In this document: in pieces, positions 1-8,322 of the stretch | How positions within the stretch are numbered: position 1 is the first letter of the stretch | How the letters are laid out: the number at the start of each line of letters is the position of its first letter | NCBI RefSeq assembly: GCF_024345575.1 | Contig: NZ_JAGQBJ010000003.1 | Coordinates: 62,001-126,000 of the forward strand | DNA length: 64,000 nucleotides | From: Cyanobium sp. Morenito 9A2 | Lineage (GTDB): Bacteria; Cyanobacteriota; Cyanobacteriia; PCC-6307; Cyanobiaceae | Reading direction: 5' to 3' | Program-made: the position numbers and the translations under genes | The notes under the pieces: model-generated | What the model was told of the DNA's origin: nothing | Database searches by the model: none | Seen by the model: the letters and a program-made list of their open reading frames with translations, nothing else

Positions 1-110
1 GGCGGCAACCATGGCGGGTGAAGATGGGGCGCTGAGCTTATGGCCCGACGCCCATCGCCGGCACCGTTTCCCCCCCCACCAGTTCTTCAGACGCTGCGGC
101 TTCCCCCCAG

Positions 111-1229
111 GTGGAGCTGCGGAATCTCTGGCACCGCTACCCGAGAGCCGTCTCGCATGTCGCCACGGGCGCTGAATGGACCCTCTCGGCCGTCGATTTC
201 CAGCTCAATCCCGGGGAACTGGTCGGGTTGCTGGGTCCCTCGGGCTGCGGTAAATCCACCCTGTTGCGTCTGATTGCTGGCTTTGAACGGCCGTCCCGGG
301 GCAGCGTCTGGATCGATGGGCGGGAGGTGGCGGGCCCCCGGCGCTGGATCGAACCGGAGCGCCGTGGGGTGGGCATGGTCTTCCAGGACTACGCCCTGTT
401 CCCCCACCTCGATGCCTGGCGCAACACCTGCTTCGGCCTGCGTCCCCACCAGGAGCGCGGCCGCGCCGCCTGGCTTCTCGAACTGCTGGGTCTGAAGGGC
501 TTGGAGCAGCGCTACCCCCATGAGCTTTCCGGTGGCCAGCGCCAGCGCCTGGCCCTGGCCCGGGCCCTGGCACCTGGGCCAGCCCTGGTGCTGCTGGATG
601 AACCGTTCTCGAACCTGGATGTGGAGGTGCGCACGCGCCTGAGGGGGGAGTTGCCCGGGGTGCTTGGCCAATGCGGCGCCAGTGGCCTGATCGTCACCCA
701 CGATCCGGAGGAGGCCCTGGCGATCTGCGATCGGGTGGCCGTGCTTCGAGCCGGGGTGTTGCATCAGTGCGCCAGCCCCCGGGAGCTGGTGGAGCACCCC
801 GCCAGTGCCTTCGTCGGCCGCTTTGCGCTCCAGGGGAATCTGTTGCCGGCTTGGCGTGAGCGTGATCGGATCCATACGGCCGTTGGTGTCTTCGCGCCCC
901 AGGGGGAAGTGCCCCGGCCCCAGGACGCTCGCCCGGACACAGGCCGTGGTGAACCCCTGGCCCTGGAGGTGCTGATTCGACCGAGCGGCTTTGACCTGGC
1001 CGCTGACCCCGCCGGGGAGGTCCAGGTGGTGGGCCGGGAATTCCTCGGGCGTGAGTGGTTTTATCAGGTGGAGGCGGGCCCGCTCCGCCTGCGCCTTCGT
1101 TTGCCCCTGGAGCAGGAACTGGAGCGCGGCCAGCGCTGTCGGTTGAGCCTCAAACCCGATCAGTGGGCCCTGCTGTTTCCCGAGGGCGTCTCCTTGCTCC
1201 CCATCCCCGGTTCTGTGCCGATGCTGTGA
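111..1229 (+). CDS. futC: ABC transporter ATP-binding protein, iron(III)/FutC-FbpC type
   Basis: Cytoplasmic ATPase subunit of a binding-protein-dependent importer. Walker A GPSGCGKST lies at about residues 42-50, the Q-loop FQDYALFPH at 91-99, the signature LSGGQ at 139-143 and Walker B LVLLDEP at 159-165. The last ~130 residues form a TOBE-like region typical of Fe3+, spermidine or sulfate importers. Start is GTG: a TGA at 33-35 in the same frame rules out a longer form and no ATG lies between. Family size (about 350-370 aa) fits. The permease and binding protein are not in the window, so iron as substrate is inferred from resemblance to FutC/FbpC; another anion or polyamine substrate is possible. 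Confidence 0.82.
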   Translation: MELRNLWHRYPRAVSHVATGAEWTLSAVDFQLNPGELVGLLGPSGCGKSTLLRLIAGFERPSRGSVWIDGREVAGPRRWIEPERRGVGMVFQDYALFPHLDAWRNTCFGLRPHQERGRAAWLLELLGLKGLEQRYPHELSGGQRQRLALARALAPGPALVLLDEPFSNLDVEVRTRLRGELPGVLGQCGASGLIVTHDPEEALAICDRVAVLRAGVLHQCASPRELVEHPASAFVGRFALQGNLLPAWRERDRIHTAVGVFAPQGEVPRPQDARPDTGRGEPLALEVLIRPSGFDLAADPAGEVQVVGREFLGREWFYQVEAGPLRLRLRLPLEQELERGQRCRLSLKPDQWALLFPEGVSLLPIPGSVPML

Positions 1230-1270
1230 GCGGGTGGCGATTGGTGCTGCCCGCAGGGTGGTCTGGGCTT

Positions 1271-1588
1271 TTACATCCTGGAGAGGGCCGTGATCTTCGC
1301 CAACTTCTTGATATTGAGGCCCTCAAGATCACTGATCTGTAGCAGACCGTCTTTCACCATGCCAGCGAAGGTGAAGAGAAGAGCTGAAGTGTTGAAGTCA
1401 TACTTGCCGTCAAACTCGTATCTCCTGGTGCTGAGATAGTCGTGGAGGCCCCAGATCTGATCGAGAGTCACGATGGAATTGCTCAACTCCTGGACACTTC
1501 TGGTGAGATCGGCCAGATCCCGCTCATAGGCCAATGTAAAGGCCGCCCGGGCGGCTTCCTCCTCTTCATGGCTCCAGTCTTCCTCCAT
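1271..1588 (-). CDS. frp: Fluorescence recovery protein FRP
   Basis: Small all-helical protein of 105 aa that in cyanobacteria binds the C-terminal domain of active (red) OCP and speeds its return to the orange form, ending energy quenching at the phycobilisome. The run IWGLHDYLSTRRYEFDGKYD is the family hallmark; W46, H49, D50 and R56 correspond to W50, H53, D54 and R60 of Synechocystis FRP. The C-terminus ends in KKITALSRM, close to other FRPs. I chose the ATG that gives the usual length; the open frame runs far upstream into crtW without support. It is the last gene of an ocp-crtW-frp operon, 32 bp downstream of crtW. Confidence 0.9.
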   Translation of the reverse strand: MEEDWSHEEEEAARAAFTLAYERDLADLTRSVQELSNSIVTLDQIWGLHDYLSTRRYEFDGKYDFNTSALLFTFAGMVKDGLLQISDLEGLNIKKLAKITALSRM

Positions 1589-1620
1589 GCTTAACTTTTC
1601 ATCATTGTCAATCCACCACC

Positions 1621-2538
1621 TTAGCGCTGGGCGTGGTGCTGACGCGTGGATCGTTCCATTGCATGGACCCTTGGCAGCAGGTGCCAGGGAACATGGGGGT
1701 AGTGATGGTGCTCCCAGTGATAGCCGAAGTGATAACAGCTCACCAGCGACAGCAGCGGCGGAAGGGCCCAGCTGCGAACGTGATGGGGCTCGTCCGTTGC
1801 GGCTCCCAGGCTTCCCCGGTGGGGCAAGTACGTTCCAAACAGAAAGAGCTGAAGGGAGCTGAGCAAGAGCGGCACAGTCCAATACAAAAGGATTGAGGCG
1901 ATTGACCCGGCCCCCGCCCAGCGCAGGGTCATGCCCAGGCCTGCCCAGGTTCCGACCAGAAGGATCAACTGCTGGGGATGGAGATATCCAGCCATGAAGC
2001 GGATGTACCAGCTGAATGGGTTGGTGCTATGACCATCGTGGTAGTCAGGATCATCAACGCTGGCCGGAGAGCTGTGATGGCGTCGATGATTGGTGAGGCA
2101 GCGGTCATAGTCCAGGCAGCCGTAGAGCCAGAGCGAGAAGCGGCCGATGCCATGGTTGAAGCGTGGGTGGTCCGGCAAGAGGCTGCCGTGCATCGCATCA
2201 TGGGCAACGATGAACAGACCTGTTTGCAGGAAGGTGCGGCAAAGCAGAGCAATCACCTTTCCTGAGGTTGAAAGGTGTTCGGCTTCGATCAGGCATCCAG
2301 CAAGACTGAGAATCCAGCCGCCGATGATCAAGGCCGCTAGGGCCACACCAATCAGTTCAGTGCGGTTGAGGTCCGTGAGGTTCAGGTCCGTGAGGTTCCG
2401 GCCAGTGTCGTTCAAGGCACTGCCGGGGAAACGGCCGGTGGAGACCAGGGTTATCCCTTGGGTCGCTTCTAGGTGTTGGGCCCCCGTTCGATCGCTTCGG
2501 CTGGGCTGCGCACTCGAACGGGGCAGGTTCACCGTCAA
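1621..2538 (-). CDS. crtW: Beta-carotene ketolase CrtW (fatty-acid-desaturase fold)
   Basis: Membrane di-iron oxygenase that adds 4-keto groups to beta-carotene, producing echinenone/canthaxanthin, the kind of ketocarotenoid OCP binds. Histidine boxes are visible: HDAMH, HRRHH and later HWEHHHYPH. Several hydrophobic segments lie between them. The protein is 305 aa, longer than many CrtW proteins (about 240-270), because of an N-terminal extension that holds an LTDLN LTDLN tandem repeat. The reading frame starts with TTG overlapping the ocp stop (TTGA); a GTG six bases later is an alternative, and no ATG occurs before the first histidine box. Middle gene of ocp-crtW-frp. Confidence 0.88.
   Translation of the reverse strand: MTVNLPRSSAQPSRSDRTGAQHLEATQGITLVSTGRFPGSALNDTGRNLTDLNLTDLNRTELIGVALAALIIGGWILSLAGCLIEAEHLSTSGKVIALLCRTFLQTGLFIVAHDAMHGSLLPDHPRFNHGIGRFSLWLYGCLDYDRCLTNHRRHHSSPASVDDPDYHDGHSTNPFSWYIRFMAGYLHPQQLILLVGTWAGLGMTLRWAGAGSIASILLYWTVPLLLSSLQLFLFGTYLPHRGSLGAATDEPHHVRSWALPPLLSLVSCYHFGYHWEHHHYPHVPWHLLPRVHAMERSTRQHHAQR
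2367..2400 (-). repeat. Tandem 15-bp repeat in the crtW 5' region
   Basis: The unit ggtccgtgaggttc occurs twice 15 bp apart, followed by a diverging third unit. Read on the minus strand it encodes the duplicated LTDLN in the CrtW N-terminal extension. The period is a multiple of three, so copy-number change would not break the frame. Confidence 0.7.
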
Positions 2539-3494
2539 CGAATCAGATTCAGCAACTCCTTAGGGGAGGCAAGCAGGTCGATGGCCACGAAGAAGATTTT
2601 GTTGTCAGGATTGAGCAGGAATCTCCAGGCGACATCCATGCCCACTCCGGCACCGAACCAAGGGGTCTGGACCTTCCCGGTGACTTTGATTTGAGTGAAG
2701 CCGCCATCGGCTGGCTCGCTGACACCTTTGGAAGGAACCAGCACCAGATTCTGGCAATCCTGCTTGAAGAACTTGAGCACCGCCTCCCTGCCGATGATCG
2801 GCTTCTGGAATGGCGGCTGAAGGGCTCCATCGGGAAGAAACAACTCAATCAGGCTGTCGAAGTCATTGGCATTAAGAAGATTCATGTATTCGATCACTGT
2901 GGGATTGTCCACATTTTCAATCGAAACCTGAGTGCGCTCGGAAGCAGCGGTTGGGCTGACAAGTGGCTCGCTGATCGTTTCCTCGCCTTCCAGTTTCTTG
3001 GGGTCATAACCCATGTCCACGACCATGTTCCGAAGAACTGTGATCTGCTGACCGGGCTCCATTCCCTTGATGGTGCTGAGAACGGCGGCGGCGTTGGCCG
3101 AGAGTTGGTAGCCCACGGGAATGGGGGCAACGATGCCCTGCTCCATCCACACGCCTAGCTCATACCAGAAGCCCAGTTTGATGTTGTTGGACCAGAGGGC
3201 GTAGGTCCGGTTGATGGGTGTGTTGACGTGATTGGCAAGATCGAACATCACCTTCGTCTGTTCAGCAAAGCTCATCCCGCGGATCTCGCTGAGCGTCCGT
3301 TCGGCGAACTGCATCCTTGCGGCACCTAGGGCGGCCACGGTGATTGTCTTGCCCATTTCTTTGTAGGCAAACCAGATCAGAGCCAGTTGATCTTCGACCG
3401 TGAGCTGGTTGAATCGGGCCAGGGTACTTGGAACGATGTCGGCCGTGCGGGTCTGTGGAAAAATGCTGCGGGCGGCATCGATGGTGAAAGACAT
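2535..3494 (-). CDS. ocp: Orange carotenoid protein OCP
   Basis: Blue-light sensor and quencher of phycobilisomes. Length is 319 aa from MSFTIDAARSIF; 33 further in-frame codons upstream look unlike OCP and were excluded. An N-terminal all-helical carotenoid domain (about 18-165), a linker and an NTF2-like C-terminal domain are present. Key residues are visible: Y44, W101, N104, W110 and R155, then Y203, W279 and W290 (Y201, W277, W288 in Synechocystis). The salt-bridge partner of R155, E244 in Synechocystis, is here D246. The C-terminus LLASPKELLNLIR is canonical. First gene of the ocp-crtW-frp operon; its stop overlaps the crtW start. Confidence 0.96.
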   Translation of the reverse strand: MSFTIDAARSIFPQTRTADIVPSTLARFNQLTVEDQLALIWFAYKEMGKTITVAALGAARMQFAERTLSEIRGMSFAEQTKVMFDLANHVNTPINRTYALWSNNIKLGFWYELGVWMEQGIVAPIPVGYQLSANAAAVLSTIKGMEPGQQITVLRNMVVDMGYDPKKLEGEETISEPLVSPTAASERTQVSIENVDNPTVIEYMNLLNANDFDSLIELFLPDGALQPPFQKPIIGREAVLKFFKQDCQNLVLVPSKGVSEPADGGFTQIKVTGKVQTPWFGAGVGMDVAWRFLLNPDNKIFFVAIDLLASPKELLNLIR

Positions 3495-3523
3495 GGCTCC
3501 CAGTTGGCGGATGAAAGATGTAC

Positions 3524-3540
3524 CTACTCTAACAGAGTAG
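3524..3540. promoter_or_regulatory. Perfect inverted repeat upstream of ocp
   Basis: CTACTCT-AAC-AGAGTAG is a perfect 7-bp dyad with a 3-base spacer, 30 bases before the ocp start codon. It could be a protein operator or a 5'-UTR hairpin. No T-run follows on either strand, so it is not a plain terminator. Confidence 0.5.
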
Positions 3541-3541
3541 C

Positions 3542-3569
3542 TTCGATGTAATTGAAGGTGATTCGATGT
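3542..3569. promoter_or_regulatory. Direct repeats TTCGATGT spaced 20 bp upstream of ocp
   Basis: Two identical 8-mers (3542-3549 and 3562-3569) lie exactly 20 bp apart, about two helical turns, immediately upstream of the perfect dyad in front of ocp. The arrangement suggests a tandem activator site; the regulator is unknown. Confidence 0.35.
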
Positions 3570-3671
3570 CTGAAAACTTATGGTTTCATCCATTGTCCCC
3601 CCTTATTCTGATCATAAACCTGCGGCCATCCGTTCACCCATCCGCCTGAGGCCTGCCGGGTCGGTCCCGTC

Positions 3672-4475
3672 CTAGCCCCGCCAGTTGTTCTTGCTCTCCC
3701 GCAGGGCCCCCAGTTCAGCGGCATCGGCGGCGCGCAGGAAGAGGTTGGTGACGAGCTCCGCTCCAATGCTGCTGGGCACCGTGCAGCGCCCGGCGGCCCT
3801 CAGCTCGCGCACCTGCCTCAAGCGCTCGCCCACCGCCGGATCGTGGGGCCGTTCAGCGGCGGCCCAGGCGTAGTTGCCTTCGGTGTACTCGTGGGCGCAC
3901 CAGATTCGGGTGTCCGCCGGCAGGGCCGCCAGGGATTGCAACGACTGCTGCATCTGGGCCGGACTGCCCTCGAACAGGCGGCCGCAGCCCCCCACGAACA
4001 GGGTGTCACCGCAGAACAGCTCCCCCCGGGTGGCCGTTCCGGGCACCGGAGGCAGGTGGTAGGCGATGTGGGCGCGGGTGTGACCGGGCACATCCAGCAC
4101 CCGCACCGGTCGGCCCAGCAGCGCAAAATGTTCGCCCCCCTTCACGGAGCGGGTCTGGAGCGGGATGCGCGCGATGTCGGCGCCAGAGGCGTAGACCTCG
4201 GCGCCGGGCCAGCGGGCCAGCAGCCCTGGGGTGCCGCCGATGTGATCATCGTGGTGGTGGGTCTGGAGTACGGCCACCAGCTCCAGCTGCCGTTGCTCGA
4301 GCCAGCTGATCACGGGTTCGGCCACCGCCGGATCCACCACCACCGCCTGAGTGCCGGGGCCTCCGTGCCACACGAACACGTAGTTGTCCTCGAGCACCGG
4401 GATCAATTCCACCGTTGCTGCGGCTGTTGCGGCGGCCGTTGGCAGGGTCTCGCGGGGGGGCGGGGTCGCGGCCAT
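3672..4475 (-). CDS. gloB: Hydroxyacylglutathione hydrolase (glyoxalase II)
   Basis: Metallo-beta-lactamase-fold hydrolase that splits S-lactoylglutathione to lactate and glutathione, completing methylglyoxal detoxification. The metal motif THHHDDH is at about 72-78, VPGHTRAH supplies another histidine, [11 protein letters not shown] the bridging aspartate, and [10 protein letters not shown] a further ligand. The C-terminal glyoxalase II helical domain is present, giving 267 aa. The first ~20 residues are Ala/Thr-rich; a GTG at 4412 just before [11 protein letters not shown] would match usual family N-termini and leave room for a promoter between this gene and divergent hisG. Confidence 0.92.
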   Translation of the reverse strand: MAATPPPRETLPTAAATAAATVELIPVLEDNYVFVWHGGPGTQAVVVDPAVAEPVISWLEQRQLELVAVLQTHHHDDHIGGTPGLLARWPGAEVYASGADIARIPLQTRSVKGGEHFALLGRPVRVLDVPGHTRAHIAYHLPPVPGTATRGELFCGDTLFVGGCGRLFEGSPAQMQQSLQSLAALPADTRIWCAHEYTEGNYAWAAAERPHDPAVGERLRQVRELRAAGRCTVPSSIGAELVTNLFLRAADAAELGALRESKNNWRG

Positions 4476-4504
4476 CGTTAAAGTCCACGTTGCGGTGCAA
4501 CACC

Positions 4505-5161
4505 ATGATCACCGTCGCCCTGGCCAAAGGCGCCCTGCTCAAGCATTCGGTGCGGCGTTTCGCCGCCGCCGGCCTCGACTTCAGCGCCCTGCTCGATGCC
4601 GACAACCGCCAGCTGCGGGTGCCCAGCGCCTGTGGCCGCGCCAGCGGCCTGCTGGTACGCAACGCCGATGTCCCCGTTTATGTGGCCTATGGCCAAGCCC
4701 AGCTGGGCGTGGTCGGCTACGACGTTCTGCAGGAGCACCAGTTGCCTGTGGCCCAGCTGGTGGATCTCGGGTTCGGCGGCTGCCGCATGGCCGTGGCCGT
4801 CAAGGCCAGCAGCGGCTACCGCCAGGCGGCGGATCTGCCCCCCCACTGCCGCGTGGCCAGCAAGTTCACCCGCTGCGCCGAAGCCTTCTTCGCCGATCTC
4901 GACCTGCCGGTGGAGCTCATCCATCTCACCGGGTCGGTGGAGCTGGGCCCGATGACGGGGATGTCCGAGGCCATCGTCGATCTGGTGGCCACCGGCCGCA
5001 CGTTGAAAGAGAACGGACTGGTGGCGATTGACGACCTCTTCAACAGCACCGCGCGGCTGATCGGCCACCCCCTGGCCCTCCGCCTGGATGAGGGAGCGCT
5101 CCAGGCCCTGGTGGACCGTGTCGCCGCCGCAGGTTCCCCTCCTGCGGCACCGTTGCCCTGA
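4505..5161 (+). CDS. hisG: ATP phosphoribosyltransferase, short form
   Basis: First enzyme of histidine synthesis: joins ATP and PRPP to give phosphoribosyl-ATP. The protein is 218 aa, the short form that works with a separate HisZ regulatory subunit. [12 protein letters not shown] is the standard N-terminus, so ATG 4505 was chosen over upstream in-frame starts. The PRPP-binding stretch [20 protein letters not shown] is recognisable. The stop overlaps the start of the following ABC exporter by one base (TGATG), so the two are probably co-transcribed. Confidence 0.93.
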   Translation: MITVALAKGALLKHSVRRFAAAGLDFSALLDADNRQLRVPSACGRASGLLVRNADVPVYVAYGQAQLGVVGYDVLQEHQLPVAQLVDLGFGGCRMAVAVKASSGYRQAADLPPHCRVASKFTRCAEAFFADLDLPVELIHLTGSVELGPMTGMSEAIVDLVATGRTLKENGLVAIDDLFNSTARLIGHPLALRLDEGALQALVDRVAAAGSPPAAPLP

Positions 5162-6960
5162 TGGCCTCACGCGATCGCCAGCGGCTGCGTCTGCTGCTCC
5201 CCTACATCGGCCGTGAGCGCCGCCGGCTCACCCTCTCCCTGGTGCTGTTGATTCCGGTGGCCCTGGCGGCCGCCGTCCAGCCCCTGCTGGTGGGCCAGGC
5301 GATTTCGGCCCTGCGCCATGAACCCACCATGGCCTGGCTGGCGGGCCAGAGCGTGCCCCAGGCCCTGCGCACCCTGGTGGGGCTGCTGCTGCTCGCGGTT
5401 CTGGTGCGCCTCGCCCTTCAGGGGGTGCAGACCTACAACATCCAGGTGGTGGGCCAACGGCTCACGGCTCGCATCCGCGACGACCTGTTCGCCCATGCCC
5501 TGGCCCTCTCGCTGCGCTTCCACGACCGCACCCCGGTGGGCAAGCTGCTCACCCGGCTCACCAGCGATGTGGACGCCCTGGCCGAGGTGTTCGGCAGCGG
5601 GGCGATCGGCGTGCTTGCCGACCTGGTCACCCTGCTGGTGATCGCCTTCACGATGATCTCGATCGAACATCGGCTGGGGGCCTTGCTGCTGGCGATCCAG
5701 GTGCCGGTCACCTTTGCGATCGTCTGGCTTCAGGGGCGCTACCGCAAGGCCAACTACCGGGTGCGGGAGGAGCTCGGCCAGCTCAACGCCGATTTTCAGG
5801 AGAACCTCCAGGGGCTTGAGGTGGTGCAGATGTTCCGCCGTGAGGCCACCAACAGCGCCCGCTTTGCCAGCACCGCCCAGGCCTATCGCCAGGCCGTGGA
5901 TGGCACGATTTTCTATGACAGCGCCATCTCGGCCCTGATCGAATGGGTGGCCCTGGCGGCAATCGCCGTGGTGCTTGCCCTTGGAGGGCTACTGGTGGAT
6001 CGCGGAGCCATGGGCCTGGGCACGCTCACCACCTTCATCCTCTTCTCCCAGCGCTTGTTCGATCCCCTGCGTCAGTTGGCGGAACGCTTCACCCAGATCC
6101 AGGGGGGGCTCACGGCGATCCAGCGCATCGACGAGCTGATGGAGCAGCCGATCGAGATCGCCGAGCTCCCGATGGCCCAGCGCACGGTCGCCGCCCAGCG
6201 CGCCGGTGAGCAGCGCACCAGTGCCGGTGAGGTGGTGTTCGAGAACGTGTCGTTCGCTTATCGCAGCGACGACCCTATCCTCACCGACCTCAGCTTCCGC
6301 ATTGCCCCCGGGGAGCACGTGGCCCTGGTGGGCCCGACGGGTTCCGGCAAGACCACGGTGATCCGGCTGCTCTGCCGCCTGTACGAGCCCCAGCAGGGTC
6401 GGATCCTGCTCGATGGCATCGACATCCGCCAGTTGCCGATGGCCACCCTGCGGCAGCGGCTCGGGGTGGTGCTGCAGGACACCTTCCTTTTCAGCGGCAA
6501 TGTCGCCGACAACCTGCGCCTCGATGCACCGATCGACGAGGCCCAGCTGCTTCGGCTCTGCCATGAGTTGGGCCTCGATGGCCTCCTGGCCCGACTGCCC
6601 GATGGCCTGGCCACTGAGTTGCGGGAGCGGGGCGGCAACCTCTCCTCCGGGGAGCGTCAACTGCTCTCCGTGGTGCGGGTCGCCATTCGCAATCCCACGG
6701 TGCTGATCATGGATGAGGCGACGGCCTTTCTGGATCCCTCCACCGAGGCCACCTTGCAACGGGACCTCGACACCCTGCTTTCGGAGCGCACCGCAATCGT
6801 GATCGCCCACCGCCTGGCGACGGTGGAAGCGGCCGATCGCATCCTGGTCCTGCGCCGGGGTCGCCTGATTGAGCAGGGCACCCACCGGCAGCTGCGTGCC
6901 GCCGGTGGCCTCTACGCCCAGCTGGCCGACCTCCAGGAACGGGGGCTGGCCAGGCTCTGA
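5161..6960 (+). CDS. ABC exporter, fused membrane and ATPase domains (MdlB/MsbA-like)
   Basis: Half-transporter of 599 aa. Residues ~20-320 form a six-helix exporter domain with a long charged cytoplasmic loop (HDRTPVGKLLTRLTSDVD). The ATPase domain has Walker A GPTGSGKTT near 390, signature LSSGERQ near 495 and Walker B LIMDEATAFLD near 516, followed by the H-loop IVIAHRLATV. It would work as a homodimer or with a partner. Substrate cannot be told from sequence; lipid or drug export is typical of the family. It follows hisG with a one-base overlap. Confidence 0.9.
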   Translation: MASRDRQRLRLLLPYIGRERRRLTLSLVLLIPVALAAAVQPLLVGQAISALRHEPTMAWLAGQSVPQALRTLVGLLLLAVLVRLALQGVQTYNIQVVGQRLTARIRDDLFAHALALSLRFHDRTPVGKLLTRLTSDVDALAEVFGSGAIGVLADLVTLLVIAFTMISIEHRLGALLLAIQVPVTFAIVWLQGRYRKANYRVREELGQLNADFQENLQGLEVVQMFRREATNSARFASTAQAYRQAVDGTIFYDSAISALIEWVALAAIAVVLALGGLLVDRGAMGLGTLTTFILFSQRLFDPLRQLAERFTQIQGGLTAIQRIDELMEQPIEIAELPMAQRTVAAQRAGEQRTSAGEVVFENVSFAYRSDDPILTDLSFRIAPGEHVALVGPTGSGKTTVIRLLCRLYEPQQGRILLDGIDIRQLPMATLRQRLGVVLQDTFLFSGNVADNLRLDAPIDEAQLLRLCHELGLDGLLARLPDGLATELRERGGNLSSGERQLLSVVRVAIRNPTVLIMDEATAFLDPSTEATLQRDLDTLLSERTAIVIAHRLATVEAADRILVLRRGRLIEQGTHRQLRAAGGLYAQLADLQERGLARL

Positions 6961-7589
6961 GGGCGCTCGGCCACCAGCGGCTCCAGCCAGCGGTCGATCA
7001 GGGAGGCCAGCTGGCCGGGGTCCTGACGCATGGGCAGGTGGCCCATGCCCTCCAGCAACTCCACCTCGTGCAGGGGGGCATAGCCCGCCAGATGGCGCAC
7101 GTAGCGCGGTTCCATCACCCCATCGCGGCTGCCACTGATCCACAGGCTGGGCACGCTCAACCGGGCGGTGAGCGTGGGCAATTGATGGACGGCTCGCCGG
7201 TTGGTGCTGCAGGCCAGGAGCCCCCGGGCGGCCCGCTGATCGGCCACCAAGGGACTGCGGAAGGCTCCGACGCCGGGCAGGTCCGCCAGCCAACGGGGGC
7301 GTAAGCGCACGACGGCCGAACCAGCCCAGCGCAGGCGCGCGAACGGCCGAGGCTGGTAGACCCCGCCCCCGGTGGAGATCTGGACCAGGGCCAGCAGCTG
7401 ATCCCCCAGGGCGGCGGCGGCATGGAGGGCGACGCTGCCGCCAAGCGAATGGCCCACCAGCACGATCGGGCGACCATGGGCCTCCCTGACGCTGGCCTGG
7501 GCCACCCAGCGGCCGTAGCTGGCGAGGGTGGGCTGGAGCGAACGGGGCCGGGGCCGCTGGCCAAAGCCAGGCAAATCGGGGGCCCACAC
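6912..7589 (-). CDS. Alpha/beta hydrolase; true N-terminus probably upstream of first standard start
   Basis: Serine hydrolase fold: nucleophile elbow GHSLGGS, acid region SGSRDG and histidine GMGHLP. Coordinates use the first standard start codon (GTG, WAPDLPGFGQ). The frame stays open upstream to a stop at 7860-7862 and encodes LLVCLHGWLLSGRLWDPLQ directly before it, which is the usual beta3/oxyanion-hole HG segment of this family, yet contains no ATG, GTG or TTG. A non-standard start (ATT at 7703 or a CTG) or a frameshift with the TTG at 7702 in the neighbouring frame could explain this. The 3' end overlaps the end of the ABC exporter gene by 49 bp. Substrate unknown. Confidence 0.72.
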   Translation of the reverse strand: MWAPDLPGFGQRPRPRSLQPTLASYGRWVAQASVREAHGRPIVLVGHSLGGSVALHAAAALGDQLLALVQISTGGGVYQPRPFARLRWAGSAVVRLRPRWLADLPGVGAFRSPLVADQRAARGLLACSTNRRAVHQLPTLTARLSVPSLWISGSRDGVMEPRYVRHLAGYAPLHEVELLEGMGHLPMRQDPGQLASLIDRWLEPLVAERPQSLASPRSWRSASWA

Positions 7590-7890
7590 AGGCCAGCGGG
7601 GGGCCAGAGCTTCCTGGAGGGGATCCCAGAGTCGCCCGGAGAGCAGCCAGCCGTGCAGGCAGACCAGCAGCGGGACCTCAGGACCGGCAACCGGCCGGGC
7701 AATCGGGGGCTGGGCAGGGCGGGCAGGCGGCGGGCTCAGGGGGCCTGGGGCGTGGGTCTCCAGATTGCAGCAAAACCGGCTCGATCGGGCAGGATCGTCT
7801 CCTTGCTTGGTTGCGCCACTGACTCCCGACCGCCTGGACTCCCATCCCGCCTTGATCCCTCACTACGGCGAGGGACACCGTCTCTGCCCT

Positions 7891-8322
7891 GTGGCCAACA
7901 CCCAACTGACGCTGGTGCTCAGCCAGGAGCGGGCCATCGATCTGGTGGAACTCGAGCAACTCTGCGATGCGGTGGGCTGGAGCCGCCGTCCCCTGCGCCG
8001 GGTGCGCAAGGCACTGGAGCACAGCCTGTTGCGGGTGGGTCTCTGGCGCCACGATGCCCGCCTTCCGCGGCTGGTGGGTTTTGCCCGCTGCACGGGCGAT
8101 GGGGTGAGTGAAGCCACGGTCTGGGATGTGGCGGTCCATCCGCGTTACCAAGGTGCGGGCCTGGGCAAGCAGCTGATGTCCTATGTGCTCGATCAGCTGC
8201 GGGCGATGGAGGTGGAACAGGTGAGCCTGTTCGCCGATCCCGGTGTGGTGGGCTTCTACTCCGATCAGGGCTGGGAGCTTGAGCCGAACCAGCGCCGCTG
8301 CGCCTTCTGGTATTCCCCTTGA
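7891..8322 (+). CDS. GNAT family N-acetyltransferase
   Basis: The acetyl-CoA-binding motif RYQGAGLGKQLM follows the beta4 strand WDVAVHP, and a C-terminal FADPGVVGFYSDQGW segment fits the GNAT fold. The GTG start gives 143 aa; TTG at 7852 would add 13 residues. Substrate is unknown. Its 3' end overlaps the convergent glycosyltransferase gene by 58 bp. The hisG-exporter-GNAT order may be an old cyanobacterial neighbourhood, but that is from memory and not checked. Confidence 0.78.
   Translation: MANTQLTLVLSQERAIDLVELEQLCDAVGWSRRPLRRVRKALEHSLLRVGLWRHDARLPRLVGFARCTGDGVSEATVWDVAVHPRYQGAGLGKQLMSYVLDQLRAMEVEQVSLFADPGVVGFYSDQGWELEPNQRRCAFWYSP

Noticed and set aside
5989-7587. 532-aa minus-strand ORF
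   Set aside because: Mostly antisense to the ABC exporter ATPase; the part beyond is a shifted frame of the hydrolase gene.
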